From the NCBI RefSeq assembly GCF_900142185.1, contig NZ_FQZZ01000004.1, forward strand, positions 124,001 through 188,000: a DNA stretch of 64,000 nt, written 5' to 3'. This document shows positions 56,149-64,000 of this stretch, one piece after another. Origin of the DNA: Lutimaribacter pacificus. Lineage in GTDB: Bacteria > Pseudomonadota > Alphaproteobacteria > Rhodobacterales > Rhodobacteraceae. Under the pieces are notes generated by a model. That model saw only the letters and a list, made by a program, of their open reading frames with translations. It was not told the origin of the DNA and searched no databases. The position numbers were made by a program, and so were the translations under genes. Positions within the stretch are counted from its first letter, which is position 1, and the number at the start of each line of letters is the position of its first letter.

Positions 56149-57450
56149 ATGAACGGCAAGACACTGCTTCTGGGACAGACACTCGGCTTCGCGGGCGACC
56201 CGTTTTCCGACGGCACCGGCGCCGCGCGGCATGACGCGCATGGCGGCGTGCTGATCGAAAACGGCCGGATCGCAGCCTTGGGCGATGGCGCCGGGCTGCG
56301 CGCCGCCCACCCGGACGCGCAGGTGATCGACCACGGCCGCGCCCTGATCTCGGCAGGCTTCGTCGACGCCCACGCGCATTACCCGCAGACCGCGATCATC
56401 GCCAGCTGGGGCAAGCGGCTGATCGACTGGCTGAACACCTACACCTTCCCCGAAGAGGCGCGGTTTTCCGATCCCGCCCATGCCGCCGACATCGCGGGCC
56501 GCTATCTCGACCTGATCCTTGCCAACGGCACCACCACGGTGGCCAGCTATTGCACCATCCACCCCGCCAGCGTGGACGCGCTGTTCGCCGCCGCGCAAGA
56601 GCGCGGGATGCGCCTTGCGGCAGGCAAGACCTGCATGGACCGCAACGCCCCCGACACCCTGCGCGACAGCGCGCAATCGGCCTATGACGACAGCAAGGCG
56701 CTGCTGGAAAAGTGGCACGGCAAGGGGCGGCTCTCTTATGTCATCACGCCGCGATTCTCGCCCACATCGACGCCCGGACAGCTTTCGGCGCTTGGCGCAC
56801 TCTGGGCCGAACGTCCCGACTGCCTGATGCAGACGCATCTTTCCGAACAGGTGGACGAAATTGCCTGGGTCAAATCGCTCTACCCGCAGGCGCGCGACTA
56901 TCTCGACACCTACGAGGCGCATGGCCTGCTGGGTGCGGGCGGGCTCTATGGCCACGCCATCCACCTGGAACCCCGCGAACGCGCCCGCCTGGCCGAGGTC
57001 GGCGCGGCGCTGGTCCATTGCCCCACCTCCAACACCTTCATCGGCTCGGGCCTGTTCGACATGGCCGGGCTGGTGGCCGAGGGACAGCGCATCGGGCTGG
57101 CCACCGACACCGGCGGCGGCAGCAGCTTTTCCATGCTGCGCACGATGGCCGCCGCCTACGAAATCGCCCAATTGCGCGGCCACGCGTTGCACCCCGCGCA
57201 GCTCTGGTGGCTGGCCACCGCCGGATCGGCCCGCGCCTTGCGGATGCAGGACCGGATCGGCAACCTCGCCCCGGGGATGGAGGCCGACCTCGCCGTGATC
57301 GACCTCGCCTCGACCCCCGCAATCGCCCAGCGCGCCGCCCGCGCCGGCGATCTGTGGGAGGCGCTGTTTCCCACCATCATGATGGGCGACGACCGCGCCA
57401 TCGCCGCAACTTACGTGGCGGGGCGCCCCATACCCCGTACCAACGCCTGA
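56149..57450 (+). CDS. guaD: Guanine deaminase
   Basis: The 433-aa amidohydrolase has the metal-binding FVDAHAHYPQT (HxH, about residues 71-81), QTHLSEQ (about 229-235), GHAIHLE (about 265-271) and the catalytic Asp in LATDTGGGSSFSML (about 318-331). It deaminates guanine to xanthine. With the BMP nucleoside transporter and DeoD it completes a purine salvage or use route. The ATG at 56149 follows AAGGGGAC. Confidence 0.9.
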   Translation: MNGKTLLLGQTLGFAGDPFSDGTGAARHDAHGGVLIENGRIAALGDGAGLRAAHPDAQVIDHGRALISAGFVDAHAHYPQTAIIASWGKRLIDWLNTYTFPEEARFSDPAHAADIAGRYLDLILANGTTTVASYCTIHPASVDALFAAAQERGMRLAAGKTCMDRNAPDTLRDSAQSAYDDSKALLEKWHGKGRLSYVITPRFSPTSTPGQLSALGALWAERPDCLMQTHLSEQVDEIAWVKSLYPQARDYLDTYEAHGLLGAGGLYGHAIHLEPRERARLAEVGAALVHCPTSNTFIGSGLFDMAGLVAEGQRIGLATDTGGGSSFSMLRTMAAAYEIAQLRGHALHPAQLWWLATAGSARALRMQDRIGNLAPGMEADLAVIDLASTPAIAQRAARAGDLWEALFPTIMMGDDRAIAATYVAGRPIPRTNA

Positions 57451-57487
57451 GACCGCGCGGTTTTCGCGTCGAACCGCGCGATTTCGC
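57451..57487. repeat. CCGCGCGG hairpin element, copy 3
   Basis: CCGCGCGG at 57453-57460 and CCGCGCGA at 57474-57481, 21 bp apart, form the stem CCGCGCGGTT/AACCGCGCG. It lies immediately after the guaD stop and is followed at once by dispersed-element copy C. The convergent acyltransferase gene ends at 57543. Confidence 0.65.
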
Positions 57488-57534
57488 TTCATCTTGCCGG
57501 AAATACTCGGGGGGTTTGGGGGGCAACGCCCCCC
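57488..57534 (+). repeat. Dispersed intergenic element, copy C
   Basis: TTCATCTTGCCGGAAATACTC (57488-57508) is followed by GGGGGGTTT and the hairpin GGGGGG-CAACG-CCCCCC (57518-57534). It follows the guaD stop and CCGCGCGG copy 3. Copies A and B lie at 2026 and 44414. Confidence 0.65.
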
Positions 57535-57542
57535 GTCCGGTC

Positions 57543-58394
57543 TCAGTCGCGCAGGCCCAGGGTGTGTTCGCGCAGCCACGCCATGAAGGCACGCGGATCG
57601 CGGCCCCGCTCGGCGCATTCCTCGGGGCCGAGCGGATGCCCGATCACCGGCGCCTGCGGCTTGTCGAAGCTATGCACCACCTCGTGCAGCAAAAGCCCCT
57701 GCCGCATCACCGGCGAGATGCGGTTGGCCATCTGGTACCAGCGCGAATTGGCGCCGGGGAAAAAGCACGGCACCACCGTCGCGCCCGAGCGGCGGATCAT
57801 CTTGGCGGTAAAGACGTTCCACTCGGCCTCGACCACCGGGCCGAACATGGTTTTCGACGTGGCCACCACCCCCGACGGGAACAGCGCCACCAGCCCGCCC
57901 TCCGCCAGGTGATCCATCGCCTGCGCACGCATGCGGATCATCTCCTGCTGCGCATCGGGCTGATGCGGGAACGGCACCGGGATCATGTAGGAGGCCGCGC
58001 TTTCGTCGATCCCGGTCAGCAGCGACCGCGTGAGGATGCGGTAATCGTTGCGCCGCCGCCCGATCAGGTCGGCCAGGATCATCCCGTCGACCAGCCCGTG
58101 CGGATGGTTGGCGACGAAGATCACCGGCCCGGTTTCGGGAATTCGCGCCAGCTGTTCCTCGGGGGTCTGCAGGTCGATCCCCATCACCTCCATCGTCGCC
58201 GGCCAGAACGCTTGGCCCGTCGGCGCGCCGCGGCGCTCGAACTCGCGGATGCGGCGCAGGATCGTCAGCTTGCCGGTCACCCATTCCATCGCGCGGATGA
58301 TGGTCGCGGTCAGGGGCGTGTCGAAACTGTTGGCATAGGTCAGGCTGCGGCGGTCATACTTGGTAAAGACCACCTCCTGCCTGTCCCGCGGCAT
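57543..58394 (-). CDS. Lysophospholipid acyltransferase family protein
   Basis: The product, about 283 aa, has the LPLAT block NHPHGLVDGM (HX4D, about residues 92-101), RSLLTGIDESAASYMIPV and the block FPSGVVATSKT where EGT is replaced by SGV. It is therefore a distinct LPLAT branch. The true start is uncertain: an ATG at 58394 is used here, and GTGs at 58418 and 58421 lie upstream. It follows the HPr gene in the same direction but 68 bp away. Confidence 0.75.
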   Translation of the reverse strand: MPRDRQEVVFTKYDRRSLTYANSFDTPLTATIIRAMEWVTGKLTILRRIREFERRGAPTGQAFWPATMEVMGIDLQTPEEQLARIPETGPVIFVANHPHGLVDGMILADLIGRRRNDYRILTRSLLTGIDESAASYMIPVPFPHQPDAQQEMIRMRAQAMDHLAEGGLVALFPSGVVATSKTMFGPVVEAEWNVFTAKMIRRSGATVVPCFFPGANSRWYQMANRISPVMRQGLLLHEVVHSFDKPQAPVIGHPLGPEECAERGRDPRAFMAWLREHTLGLRD

Positions 58395-58461
58395 CACCCG
58401 GTTTTCTGCGCTGTCCACCACCTGGCCTGTGCCACCCTTGCCTGCCCCCGGTCCGCGGGGG

Positions 58462-58740
58462 CTACATGTCTTCGCCGAACCGGTCTTGTACCAAGGCTTC
58501 CAGCGCATCGGCAAGCGCCTCGGCATCCGGGCCGGATGTTCGCACGTCAATAGTGGTTCCCTTCGACGCTGCCAACATCAAAAGGCCCATGATACTGTCA
58601 CCACCGGCGGACATTCCGTCACGGCTGATTTCCGCCGTCGCGTCGAACCCCTCGACCACCTCGACCAGTTTGGCCGAGGCGCGGGCGTGCAGCCCCTTTT
58701 CGTTCACGATCTCAAGCGTGCGTTCAACACTGTCCGACAT
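58462..58740 (-). CDS. ptsH: HPr family phosphocarrier protein
   Basis: The 92-aa HPr has the active-site His18 in KGLHARASAK and a Ser49 in GDSIMGLLML, the position phosphorylated by HprK. It is the phosphocarrier between EI (elsewhere) and EIIA in the regulatory PTS of alphaproteobacteria. It lies 8 bp downstream of the EIIA gene in the chvI-...-HPr cluster. Confidence 0.94.
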   Translation of the reverse strand: MSDSVERTLEIVNEKGLHARASAKLVEVVEGFDATAEISRDGMSAGGDSIMGLLMLAASKGTTIDVRTSGPDAEALADALEALVQDRFGEDM

Positions 58741-58748
58741 GGGTGCCC

Positions 58749-59141
58749 TCAGTCTTTCGATATGTTCTGGCTGTCAATATACTTGCGCCCCGCCTCGGTC
58801 GCAGCGCGCACGGCGTCGCCCAGCGGCAGGTGGCGGCTTTTCGCAAGCTTGATCAGCATCGGCAGGTTGGCACCATACAGGATGCGGCGGCCCGCGGCCT
58901 CGCAGGCCGGCAGGCTGAGGTTCGATGGCGAACCGCCGAACATGTCGGTGACCACCACCACGCCGTCGCCACGGTCCACCTCGGCCGCGGCGGCGGCGAT
59001 TTCGTCCTTCTTGGCGTCGCGGTCATGGTCGGCGTCGATGGCGATGGCGCGCATTCCGGGCTGCGCCCCCACCACGTGTTCGACGGCTGCAAGATATTCC
59101 CGCGCCAGCCCCCCATGCGCGACGATGACGATCCCGATCAC
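58749..59141 (-). CDS. PTS EIIA domain protein, mannose (ManX) type
   Basis: The 130-aa EIIA-Man-type protein starts [17 protein letters not shown] with the phospho-acceptor His9, and has [15 protein letters not shown] (about residues 60-74). With no sugar-specific EIIB/EIIC beside it, it acts as a regulatory end point of the PTS. Its ATG overlaps the rapZ stop by 4 bp. Confidence 0.92.
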   Translation of the reverse strand: MIGIVIVAHGGLAREYLAAVEHVVGAQPGMRAIAIDADHDRDAKKDEIAAAAAEVDRGDGVVVVTDMFGGSPSNLSLPACEAAGRRILYGANLPMLIKLAKSRHLPLGDAVRAATEAGRKYIDSQNISKD

Positions 59142-60076
59142 GCCTTACCTGTCCTTGTCACCCGGGGCACACCGGCGCCGTCCCCTTGCGCCGGCTGCCG
59201 CCTTTCCAGTTCCCGGTGCCTAATTGACACCTGCCAGCCCTCTTCCGCAAGGGCCTTGCCCAGCATTTCCGCCAGCGCAACCGAACGGTGTTGCCCGCCC
59301 GAGCAACCAAAGCCGATTGCGAAATGCGCCTTGCCCTCGTCCAGATAGGCCGGAAGCAGCAAAAGCGCCAGATCCCGCACCTGGCCGAAGAAGGGGGCAA
59401 AGCGCGGATCGCCCTGCACATACTCGGCCACGGCCGGATCGCGCCCGTCGCCGGCACGCAGCGCGGGCACCCAGTAGGGGTTGCGCAGAAAGCGGCCGTC
59501 GAACACCATGTCGACCCCGCGCGGCAACCCGCGCTTGTAGGAGAACGAGTTGATCGTCACCGCCATATGCGCGCCGGTGCGCGGATTGAGCAGCCGGTGC
59601 AGGTCGTCGCGCAGCTGGTGCGGCGTCATCTCGGTGGTGTCGATCAGGATGTCGGCGCGGGCGCGGACCGGGCCCAGCAGGTCCTTTTCCAGCGCGATGC
59701 CCACCTCGGGGCTTTCGGCGGGCGCCATCGGGTGACGCCGGCGGGTGGCCGAGAACCTGTGCTGCAACTCGTCATCGGTGCAGTCCAGGTACAGCAATTC
59801 GGCCGCGATGCCCGGCCAGCCCTCAAGCCGGTCGATCGTCTCGATCAGGGCGGCGGTGGAAAAATCGCGGTTGCGGGTATCGAGCCCCAGCGCCAGCGGC
59901 CGCCCGCCCACCGGACCGTCCAGAAGGCGCGGCAAAAGGGTCAGGGGCAGGTTGTCGATCGCCTCGAACCCCATATCCTCGAGCACGTTGATCGCGGTCG
60001 ACCGGCCGGCCCCCGAGGGGCCGGTCACCAGGATGACGCGATGATCCGCACGGATATCGGCAGGGGCTTGGGTCAC
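59138..60076 (-). CDS. rapZ: RNase adapter protein RapZ
   Basis: The 312-aa P-loop protein has Walker [16 protein letters not shown] (about residues 18-32), [24 protein letters not shown] and the C-terminal [18 protein letters not shown] (about 266-283). RapZ family members guide RNase E or bind UDP-GlcNAc-related signals, and in alphaproteobacteria sit with hprK and PTS genes. It starts 12 bp downstream of hprK. Confidence 0.93.
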   Translation of the reverse strand: MTQAPADIRADHRVILVTGPSGAGRSTAINVLEDMGFEAIDNLPLTLLPRLLDGPVGGRPLALGLDTRNRDFSTAALIETIDRLEGWPGIAAELLYLDCTDDELQHRFSATRRRHPMAPAESPEVGIALEKDLLGPVRARADILIDTTEMTPHQLRDDLHRLLNPRTGAHMAVTINSFSYKRGLPRGVDMVFDGRFLRNPYWVPALRAGDGRDPAVAEYVQGDPRFAPFFGQVRDLALLLLPAYLDEGKAHFAIGFGCSGGQHRSVALAEMLGKALAEEGWQVSIRHRELERRQPAQGDGAGVPRVTRTGKA

Positions 60077-60088
60077 GGGCCGGGTCTT

Positions 60089-60559
60089 TCATGCATATCT
60101 TCCATACCGGAGATATTGCACGATCGCCGCGGAAAAACAGCCCGTGCCGGGATTGTGAAACAGCGGCACCTCGCAGCCCAGCACCGCGCGGGTGCGCCGG
60201 GGCGGCAGGCGCCCGGCCTCGGGCGTGTCCAGGTCGACCCAGAGCGCCATCGGCACCGGCCCGCGCGGCGCGGCGTTCAGGATGCCGACGCCGCGCGCCT
60301 CGATCCGGCCGCGGATCGCCTCGGGCACATCGGCAAGAAGTCCATCGCCCACGCACCACAGGCAGGTGATATCGTCGGCCACCAGGTCGGCGCCCATCGC
60401 CATCAGTTGCAGCGCCAGCGCGGATTTGCCCGATCCGGCCCGGCCCGAGACCAGCACCGCCGCGTCGCCGACCGCGACGGTAGAGGCGTGGACATGCAGG
60501 GGCGTCCGCGCGTCGCTGCCGGGATCGCCGGCAGCGGGCGCATGGGCCGGGATCGCCAT
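60089..60559 (-). CDS. hprK: HPr kinase/phosphorylase, short alphaproteobacterial form
   Basis: The 156-aa protein keeps the kinase core: P-loop VSGRAGSGKSALALQL (about residues 38-53) and VADDITCLW (about 60-68). The N-terminal domain of Gram-positive HprK is absent, as usual in alphaproteobacteria. It phosphorylates Ser49 of HPr. It begins 1 bp after chvG. Confidence 0.9.
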   Translation of the reverse strand: MAIPAHAPAAGDPGSDARTPLHVHASTVAVGDAAVLVSGRAGSGKSALALQLMAMGADLVADDITCLWCVGDGLLADVPEAIRGRIEARGVGILNAAPRGPVPMALWVDLDTPEAGRLPPRRTRAVLGCEVPLFHNPGTGCFSAAIVQYLRYGRYA

Positions 60560-60560
60560 C

Positions 60561-62285
60561 TCAGACGGGCAGGCCCACGACGAAGCGCGCCCCGAGCGGT
60601 TCGGAAGTGATATCGGCATCCGTCGGCCGGATATTCTCGGCCCAGATCACGCCGCCATGCGCCTCGACGATCTGCTTGGAAATGGCCAGGCCAAGGCCCG
60701 AATTGTTACCGAACTGCTGTTCGGGCCGTTCCGAATAGAACCGCTTGAAGATCTTGGTCAGCGCCTGTTCCGGGATGCCGGGGCCGGTATCCTCGACCAC
60801 CACCAGCACACGGTTTTCACGCTGCCGCGCCCAGACGCGGATCGCGTCGCCCTCTTCGCAGAAGGAGATTGCGTTGGTGATCAGGTTCACGAAGACCTGC
60901 GCCAGCCGCGCCTCAAGCCCCTGGATGACAATGGGCTGAGACGGCAGGTCGGTGATGAAGTCGATGCCATCCTCGTAAGCCTGCTGGCCGAGGTATTCGC
61001 TCAGGTTCGAAATCATCCTGATCAGGTCGAAGGATTCCTCTTCTTCCTTGACCAGTTCGCTGTCCAGCCGCGAGGCGTTCGAGATGTCGCTGACAAGGCG
61101 GTCGAGCCGGCGCACATCGTGGTCGATCACGTCCAGCAGCTTGTCGCGGTGCTCTTCCTTCTTGACCATGCGCAACGATCCCACGGCCGACCGCAGGCTG
61201 GCCAGCGGGTTCTTGATCTCGTGCGCAACATCGGCGGCGAACTGCTCGTTGCTGTCGATCCGGTCATAGAGCGCGGCCACCATGCCGCGCAGCGCGCCCG
61301 ACAGCCGCCCGATCTCATCCGGGCGGGCGGTCAGGTCGGGGATGCGGATGCGGCCGCCGGCGCCGCTTTTGCGCTTGTCGCGGTCGCGGCCAAGCTCGGC
61401 CGCCTCGGCCAGGTCGGAAATCGGGTTGGCGATGGTCGAGGCCAGCACCAGGCTGAGGCCGATCGACACCAGCGTGGCGATGATGAACATGCGCAGCACG
61501 CGCTCGCGCTCGATCCGCACGGCGCGGTCGATCTCGCTGGAGCTGTTGGCCAGCGCGACGACACCGATCGCGGCGCCGTTATGCATGATGGGGGTGGCCA
61601 CCGCGAACAGCGTGCCACCATCGCGATTCTGGCCGGTTATGGTGCGGGTATTGCCCGCCATCGCGGCGGGCACCATATCGCTGGCCTGCATTTCGGGCGA
61701 TACCGGCGGCGCACCCGGGGCGGAGGGAAAGATCGACGACAGGCCCGACCAGAGCCGCGTCAGGAAATCGACGATGATCGTGCGCTCGTCATCCCCGGTG
61801 CCGGTATCGCGTGCATGAGCGACGCCAAGCCCTTCGAAGCTGCCAGCCAGCGCCCCGTTCCCGTCGTAGATATAAACCTCGACCCCGCGGCGCAGATCGA
61901 GCGAGTCGAGCGTTCCGGCCACGTCGATGCCGTCGCCGGTGGCCAGGTTGACCGGCGCACCGTCGGGCAGCCGCACCTCGAACACGTCGGCGATCAGCTC
62001 GGCCTCGCTGACCAGGGTGTTGGCGCGCTGCACCGCCAGCGAGTCGCGCGAGGAGTTGAGAAACAGGATTCCCGCCACCAGCACGTTCAGCGCGATCAGG
62101 TTGAAGGTGATGATCTTGCGCGTCAGCGGCGAACGGTTCAGCGAGAACATCCCGCGCCGCGCGCGTTTCACGCGCAGCTCTTTTTCAACGGTGCTGTCGG
62201 GGGCGACGTAATCGTCGCCCAGAACGACATCCCCGTCACGGGAGGGCGTGACGTCGCGCACTTTTATCCTTTCGGCGAGGGCCAT
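60561..62285 (-). CDS. chvG: Sensor histidine kinase ChvG
   Basis: The 574-aa membrane kinase has two transmembrane segments (about residues 57-76 and 265-285), a periplasmic sensory domain between them, a HAMP segment, the H-box FAADVAHEIKNPLASLR (about residue 355) and ATP-lid motifs including GLGLAISKQIV. It pairs with ChvI, which senses acid or succinoglycan-linked envelope states in rhizobia. It overlaps chvI by one base. Confidence 0.93.
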   Translation of the reverse strand: MALAERIKVRDVTPSRDGDVVLGDDYVAPDSTVEKELRVKRARRGMFSLNRSPLTRKIITFNLIALNVLVAGILFLNSSRDSLAVQRANTLVSEAELIADVFEVRLPDGAPVNLATGDGIDVAGTLDSLDLRRGVEVYIYDGNGALAGSFEGLGVAHARDTGTGDDERTIIVDFLTRLWSGLSSIFPSAPGAPPVSPEMQASDMVPAAMAGNTRTITGQNRDGGTLFAVATPIMHNGAAIGVVALANSSSEIDRAVRIERERVLRMFIIATLVSIGLSLVLASTIANPISDLAEAAELGRDRDKRKSGAGGRIRIPDLTARPDEIGRLSGALRGMVAALYDRIDSNEQFAADVAHEIKNPLASLRSAVGSLRMVKKEEHRDKLLDVIDHDVRRLDRLVSDISNASRLDSELVKEEEESFDLIRMISNLSEYLGQQAYEDGIDFITDLPSQPIVIQGLEARLAQVFVNLITNAISFCEEGDAIRVWARQRENRVLVVVEDTGPGIPEQALTKIFKRFYSERPEQQFGNNSGLGLAISKQIVEAHGGVIWAENIRPTDADITSEPLGARFVVGLPV

Positions 62286-62986
62286 TACTCTTCGTTGTAA
62301 CGGTAACCGATACCATAAAGCGTCTCAATCGCCGAAAAGTCGGAGTCGACGCTCCGCATCTTCTTGCGAAGGCGCTTGATATGGCTGTCGATCGTGCGGT
62401 CGTCGACATAGACCTGATCGTCATAGGCCACGTCCATCAGCTGATCGCGGCTTTTGACGAAACCGGGGCGCTGTGCCAGCGCCTGCAGCAGCAGGAACTC
62501 GGTGACGGTCAGCGACACGTCCTTGCCCTTCCAGGTCACCGCGTGGCGCAGCGGGTCCATGCGCAGCTCGCCGCGCTCCATCACCTTGGTTTCCTCGGTG
62601 TCCCCGACGATATCGCCGGCCACGGCCTCCTGCCGGCGCAGCAGCGCGCGGATGCGTTCGACCAGCAGGCGCTGGCTGAACGGTTTTTTCACGTAGTCGT
62701 CCGCGCCCATGCGCAGGCCCAGCACCTCGTCGATCTCGTCGTCCTTGGAGGTCAGGAAGATGACCGGCATCGAGGTCTTCTGCCGCAGCCGCTGCAACAG
62801 GTCCATGCCGTCCATCCGCGGCATCTTGATGTCGAGAACGGCCATATCCGGCAGCTTCTTGTTGAAGGCGTCGAGCGCCGACTGGCCGTCATTATAGGTC
62901 TCAACCTCGAAACCTTCGGCTTCGAGGGTCATTGCAACGGACGTCAGGATGTTGCGATCGTCGTCCACAAGGGCGATCTTAGACAT
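62285..62986 (-). CDS. chvI: Response regulator ChvI (OmpR/PhoB family)
   Basis: The 233-aa protein has a receiver domain with DDD (residues 8-10), the phospho-Asp52 in [12 protein letters not shown], and the conserved Lys in VKKPFS, followed by a winged-helix output domain (about residues 135-231, [19 protein letters not shown]). The ATG at 62986 follows AAGGA. It is divergent from pckA, whose promoter region shares the 372-bp gap. Confidence 0.95.
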   Translation of the reverse strand: MSKIALVDDDRNILTSVAMTLEAEGFEVETYNDGQSALDAFNKKLPDMAVLDIKMPRMDGMDLLQRLRQKTSMPVIFLTSKDDEIDEVLGLRMGADDYVKKPFSQRLLVERIRALLRRQEAVAGDIVGDTEETKVMERGELRMDPLRHAVTWKGKDVSLTVTEFLLLQALAQRPGFVKSRDQLMDVAYDDQVYVDDRTIDSHIKRLRKKMRSVDSDFSAIETLYGIGYRYNEE

Positions 62987-63358
62987 TGGGCTTGTCCTTG
63001 TACTGCTCTCACATTTTATGTTTTTCGGCACTATTCCTGAATTTAGCCTTGTCAGGCAACGATAATCTGCGAATCGACCGGCCAGAGACCGGATTTTCCA
63101 CGAAAAATTACAAACTATTGCCGGAATTGACGCAGATCGGCCACACCCCGCCACGGGGCGCCGGGCGAAAAACCGCGCGTTTGCGCTAACCTGCGACTGG
63201 TTGCGCTAACTGTGCGAAAGCGTCCTGTTCCTTCATGGAAACGTCATGTTAAGAGGCCCGCATCGGGTCACGCCGGCCCGGTCAGGGACGCGCCCAGGCG
63301 CGCATCCCCGGTTTCGTACTGAACCGCCGCCATCCGCGCGGCTACAGGAGCTTGGCAT
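62987..63358. other. Divergent chvI/pckA intergenic region
   Basis: The 372-bp non-coding gap contains an AT-rich segment close to chvI (63010-63130), the TTGCGCTAAC direct repeat at 63181-63210, a half CCGCGCG element (63172-63178), and the AGGAG ribosome site of pckA. I see no convincing small gene in it. Confidence 0.6.
63181..63210. promoter_or_regulatory. TTGCGCTAAC direct repeat, putative operator for pckA
   Basis: TTGCGCTAAC occurs at 63181-63190 and again at 63201-63210, 20 bp apart, about 150 bp before pckA. Each copy approximates a LacI-type palindrome (TTAGCGCTAA). In Sinorhizobium pckA is controlled by the LacI-family PckR, so a similar regulator is a reasonable hypothesis, not shown here. 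Confidence 0.55.
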
Positions 63359-64000
63359 ATGGCATTTGGACGGGTGAACCCGCAATTCCGGCTTGAGGAT
63401 CAGGGGATCGAAGGGCTGGGCAATGTCTATTACAATCTTATGGAGCCCGCGCTGATCGAAGCCGCGCTCAAGAACGACGAGGGGACGCTGGGCCGCGGTG
63501 GGGCGCTGCTGGTGACCACCGGCAAGTTCACCGGCCGCTCGCCCAAGGACAAGCATGTCGTCAAGACCGATGGCGTGGCCGACAAGATCTGGTGGGAAAA
63601 CAACGCCGCCATGAGCCCCGAAGGGTTCGACGCGCTTTATGCCGACATGCTGGAGCATATGAAGGACAAGACCTATTACGTGCAGGATCTTGTCGGCGGC
63701 GCCGATCCGCAACTGTCGATCAACGTGCGCATGGTGACCGAGCTGGCCTGGCACGGGCTGTTCATCCGCCACCTGCTGCGCCGCCCCGACCGCGAGGCGC
63801 TGGAAAGCTACGTGGCCGATTTCACCATCATCAACTGCCCCAGCTTCAAGGCCGATCCCGCGCGCCACGATTGCCGCTCGGACACGGTGATCGCGCTCAA
63901 CTTCGACCGCAAGCTGATCCTGATCGCCAATACCGAATACGCGGGCGAGAACAAGAAATCGGTCTTTACCCTGCTGAACTACCTGCTGCCCGAAAAGGGC
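63359..64000 (+). CDS. pckA: Phosphoenolpyruvate carboxykinase (ATP), 3' end outside window
   Basis: The first 214 codons of ATP-type PEPCK are present. They open [20 protein letters not shown] and include [15 protein letters not shown] (about residues 54-68) and [20 protein letters not shown]. The enzyme makes PEP from oxaloacetate in gluconeogenesis, the exit of the ethylmalonyl-CoA/TCA flux. AGGAG lies 8 bp before the ATG. The kinase-1a and 2 motifs lie beyond the edge. Confidence 0.95.
   Translation, partial: MAFGRVNPQFRLEDQGIEGLGNVYYNLMEPALIEAALKNDEGTLGRGGALLVTTGKFTGRSPKDKHVVKTDGVADKIWWENNAAMSPEGFDALYADMLEHMKDKTYYVQDLVGGADPQLSINVRMVTELAWHGLFIRHLLRRPDREALESYVADFTIINCPSFKADPARHDCRSDTVIALNFDRKLILIANTEYAGENKKSVFTLLNYLLPEKG

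Overview
The window is about 66% G+C chromosomal DNA from an alphaproteobacterium, almost certainly Rhodobacteraceae (Roseobacter/Rhodobacter group). The pointers are a complete ethylmalonyl-CoA pathway signature (ccr, ecm, mch, mcl2-type lyase), the chvI-chvG-hprK-rapZ-EIIA-HPr block divergent from pckA, FtsEX, the TIGR02302 family and the sdh/mdh/suc/lpd gene order. I see no transposase, phage, CRISPR, rRNA or tRNA gene. The region reads as stable core genome with about 66 protein genes, two of them cut by the window edges.

Layout. 1-2.0 kb: universal stress protein (cut), NifU-type Fe-S protein, tsaB, rimI. 2.2-7.0 kb: BMP-type nucleoside ABC transporter. 7.1-11.2 kb: TSUP permease plus its TIGR02186 partner, an SDR and a RecD-like helicase. 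11.3-16.2 kb: ccr, a PlsB-like acyltransferase and ecm. 16.3-23.9 kb: DUF4168 protein, GNAT, deoD, a divergent SHMT-like PLP enzyme, DUF1989 protein, an ornithine/lysine-type decarboxylase, a small zinc-ribbon membrane protein and an FAD dehydrogenase. 23.9-29.3 kb: BNR-repeat protein and sdhCDAB, with two lipoprotein genes between sdhA and sdhB. 29.5-33.7 kb: mch, DUF1737, nnrU, mcl2-like lyase, TSUP permease. 33.9-45.9 kb: mdh, sucC, two secreted paralogues, sucD, sucA, sucB, glycosyltransferase, MAPEG, lpd. 45.9-58.4 kb: PPOX protein, plsC, ftsX, ftsE, zinc-ribbon protein, TIGR02302 protein, lysA, 5-FTHF cyclo-ligase, mgtE, guanine deaminase, acyltransferase. 58.4-64 kb: HPr, EIIA, rapZ, hprK, chvG, chvI and the start of pckA.

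The genes fit together as central carbon metabolism. Acetyl-CoA is assimilated by the ethylmalonyl-CoA pathway, its products enter the TCA cycle (sdh, mdh, suc, lpd), and PEP carboxykinase drains oxaloacetate to gluconeogenesis beside its likely regulators. A purine theme (BMP nucleoside transporter, purine nucleoside phosphorylase, guanine deaminase) runs in parallel.

The most notable signals are: (1) an identical two-palindrome operator, TGTGATCACA twice with 21-bp centre spacing, in front of both sdhC and sucC; (2) an SHMT-like enzyme that lacks the folate-chemistry residues; (3) small secreted or lipoprotein genes embedded inside both the suc and the sdh operons; (4) two families of dispersed intergenic hairpin elements; (5) a TTGCGCTAAC direct repeat before pckA.
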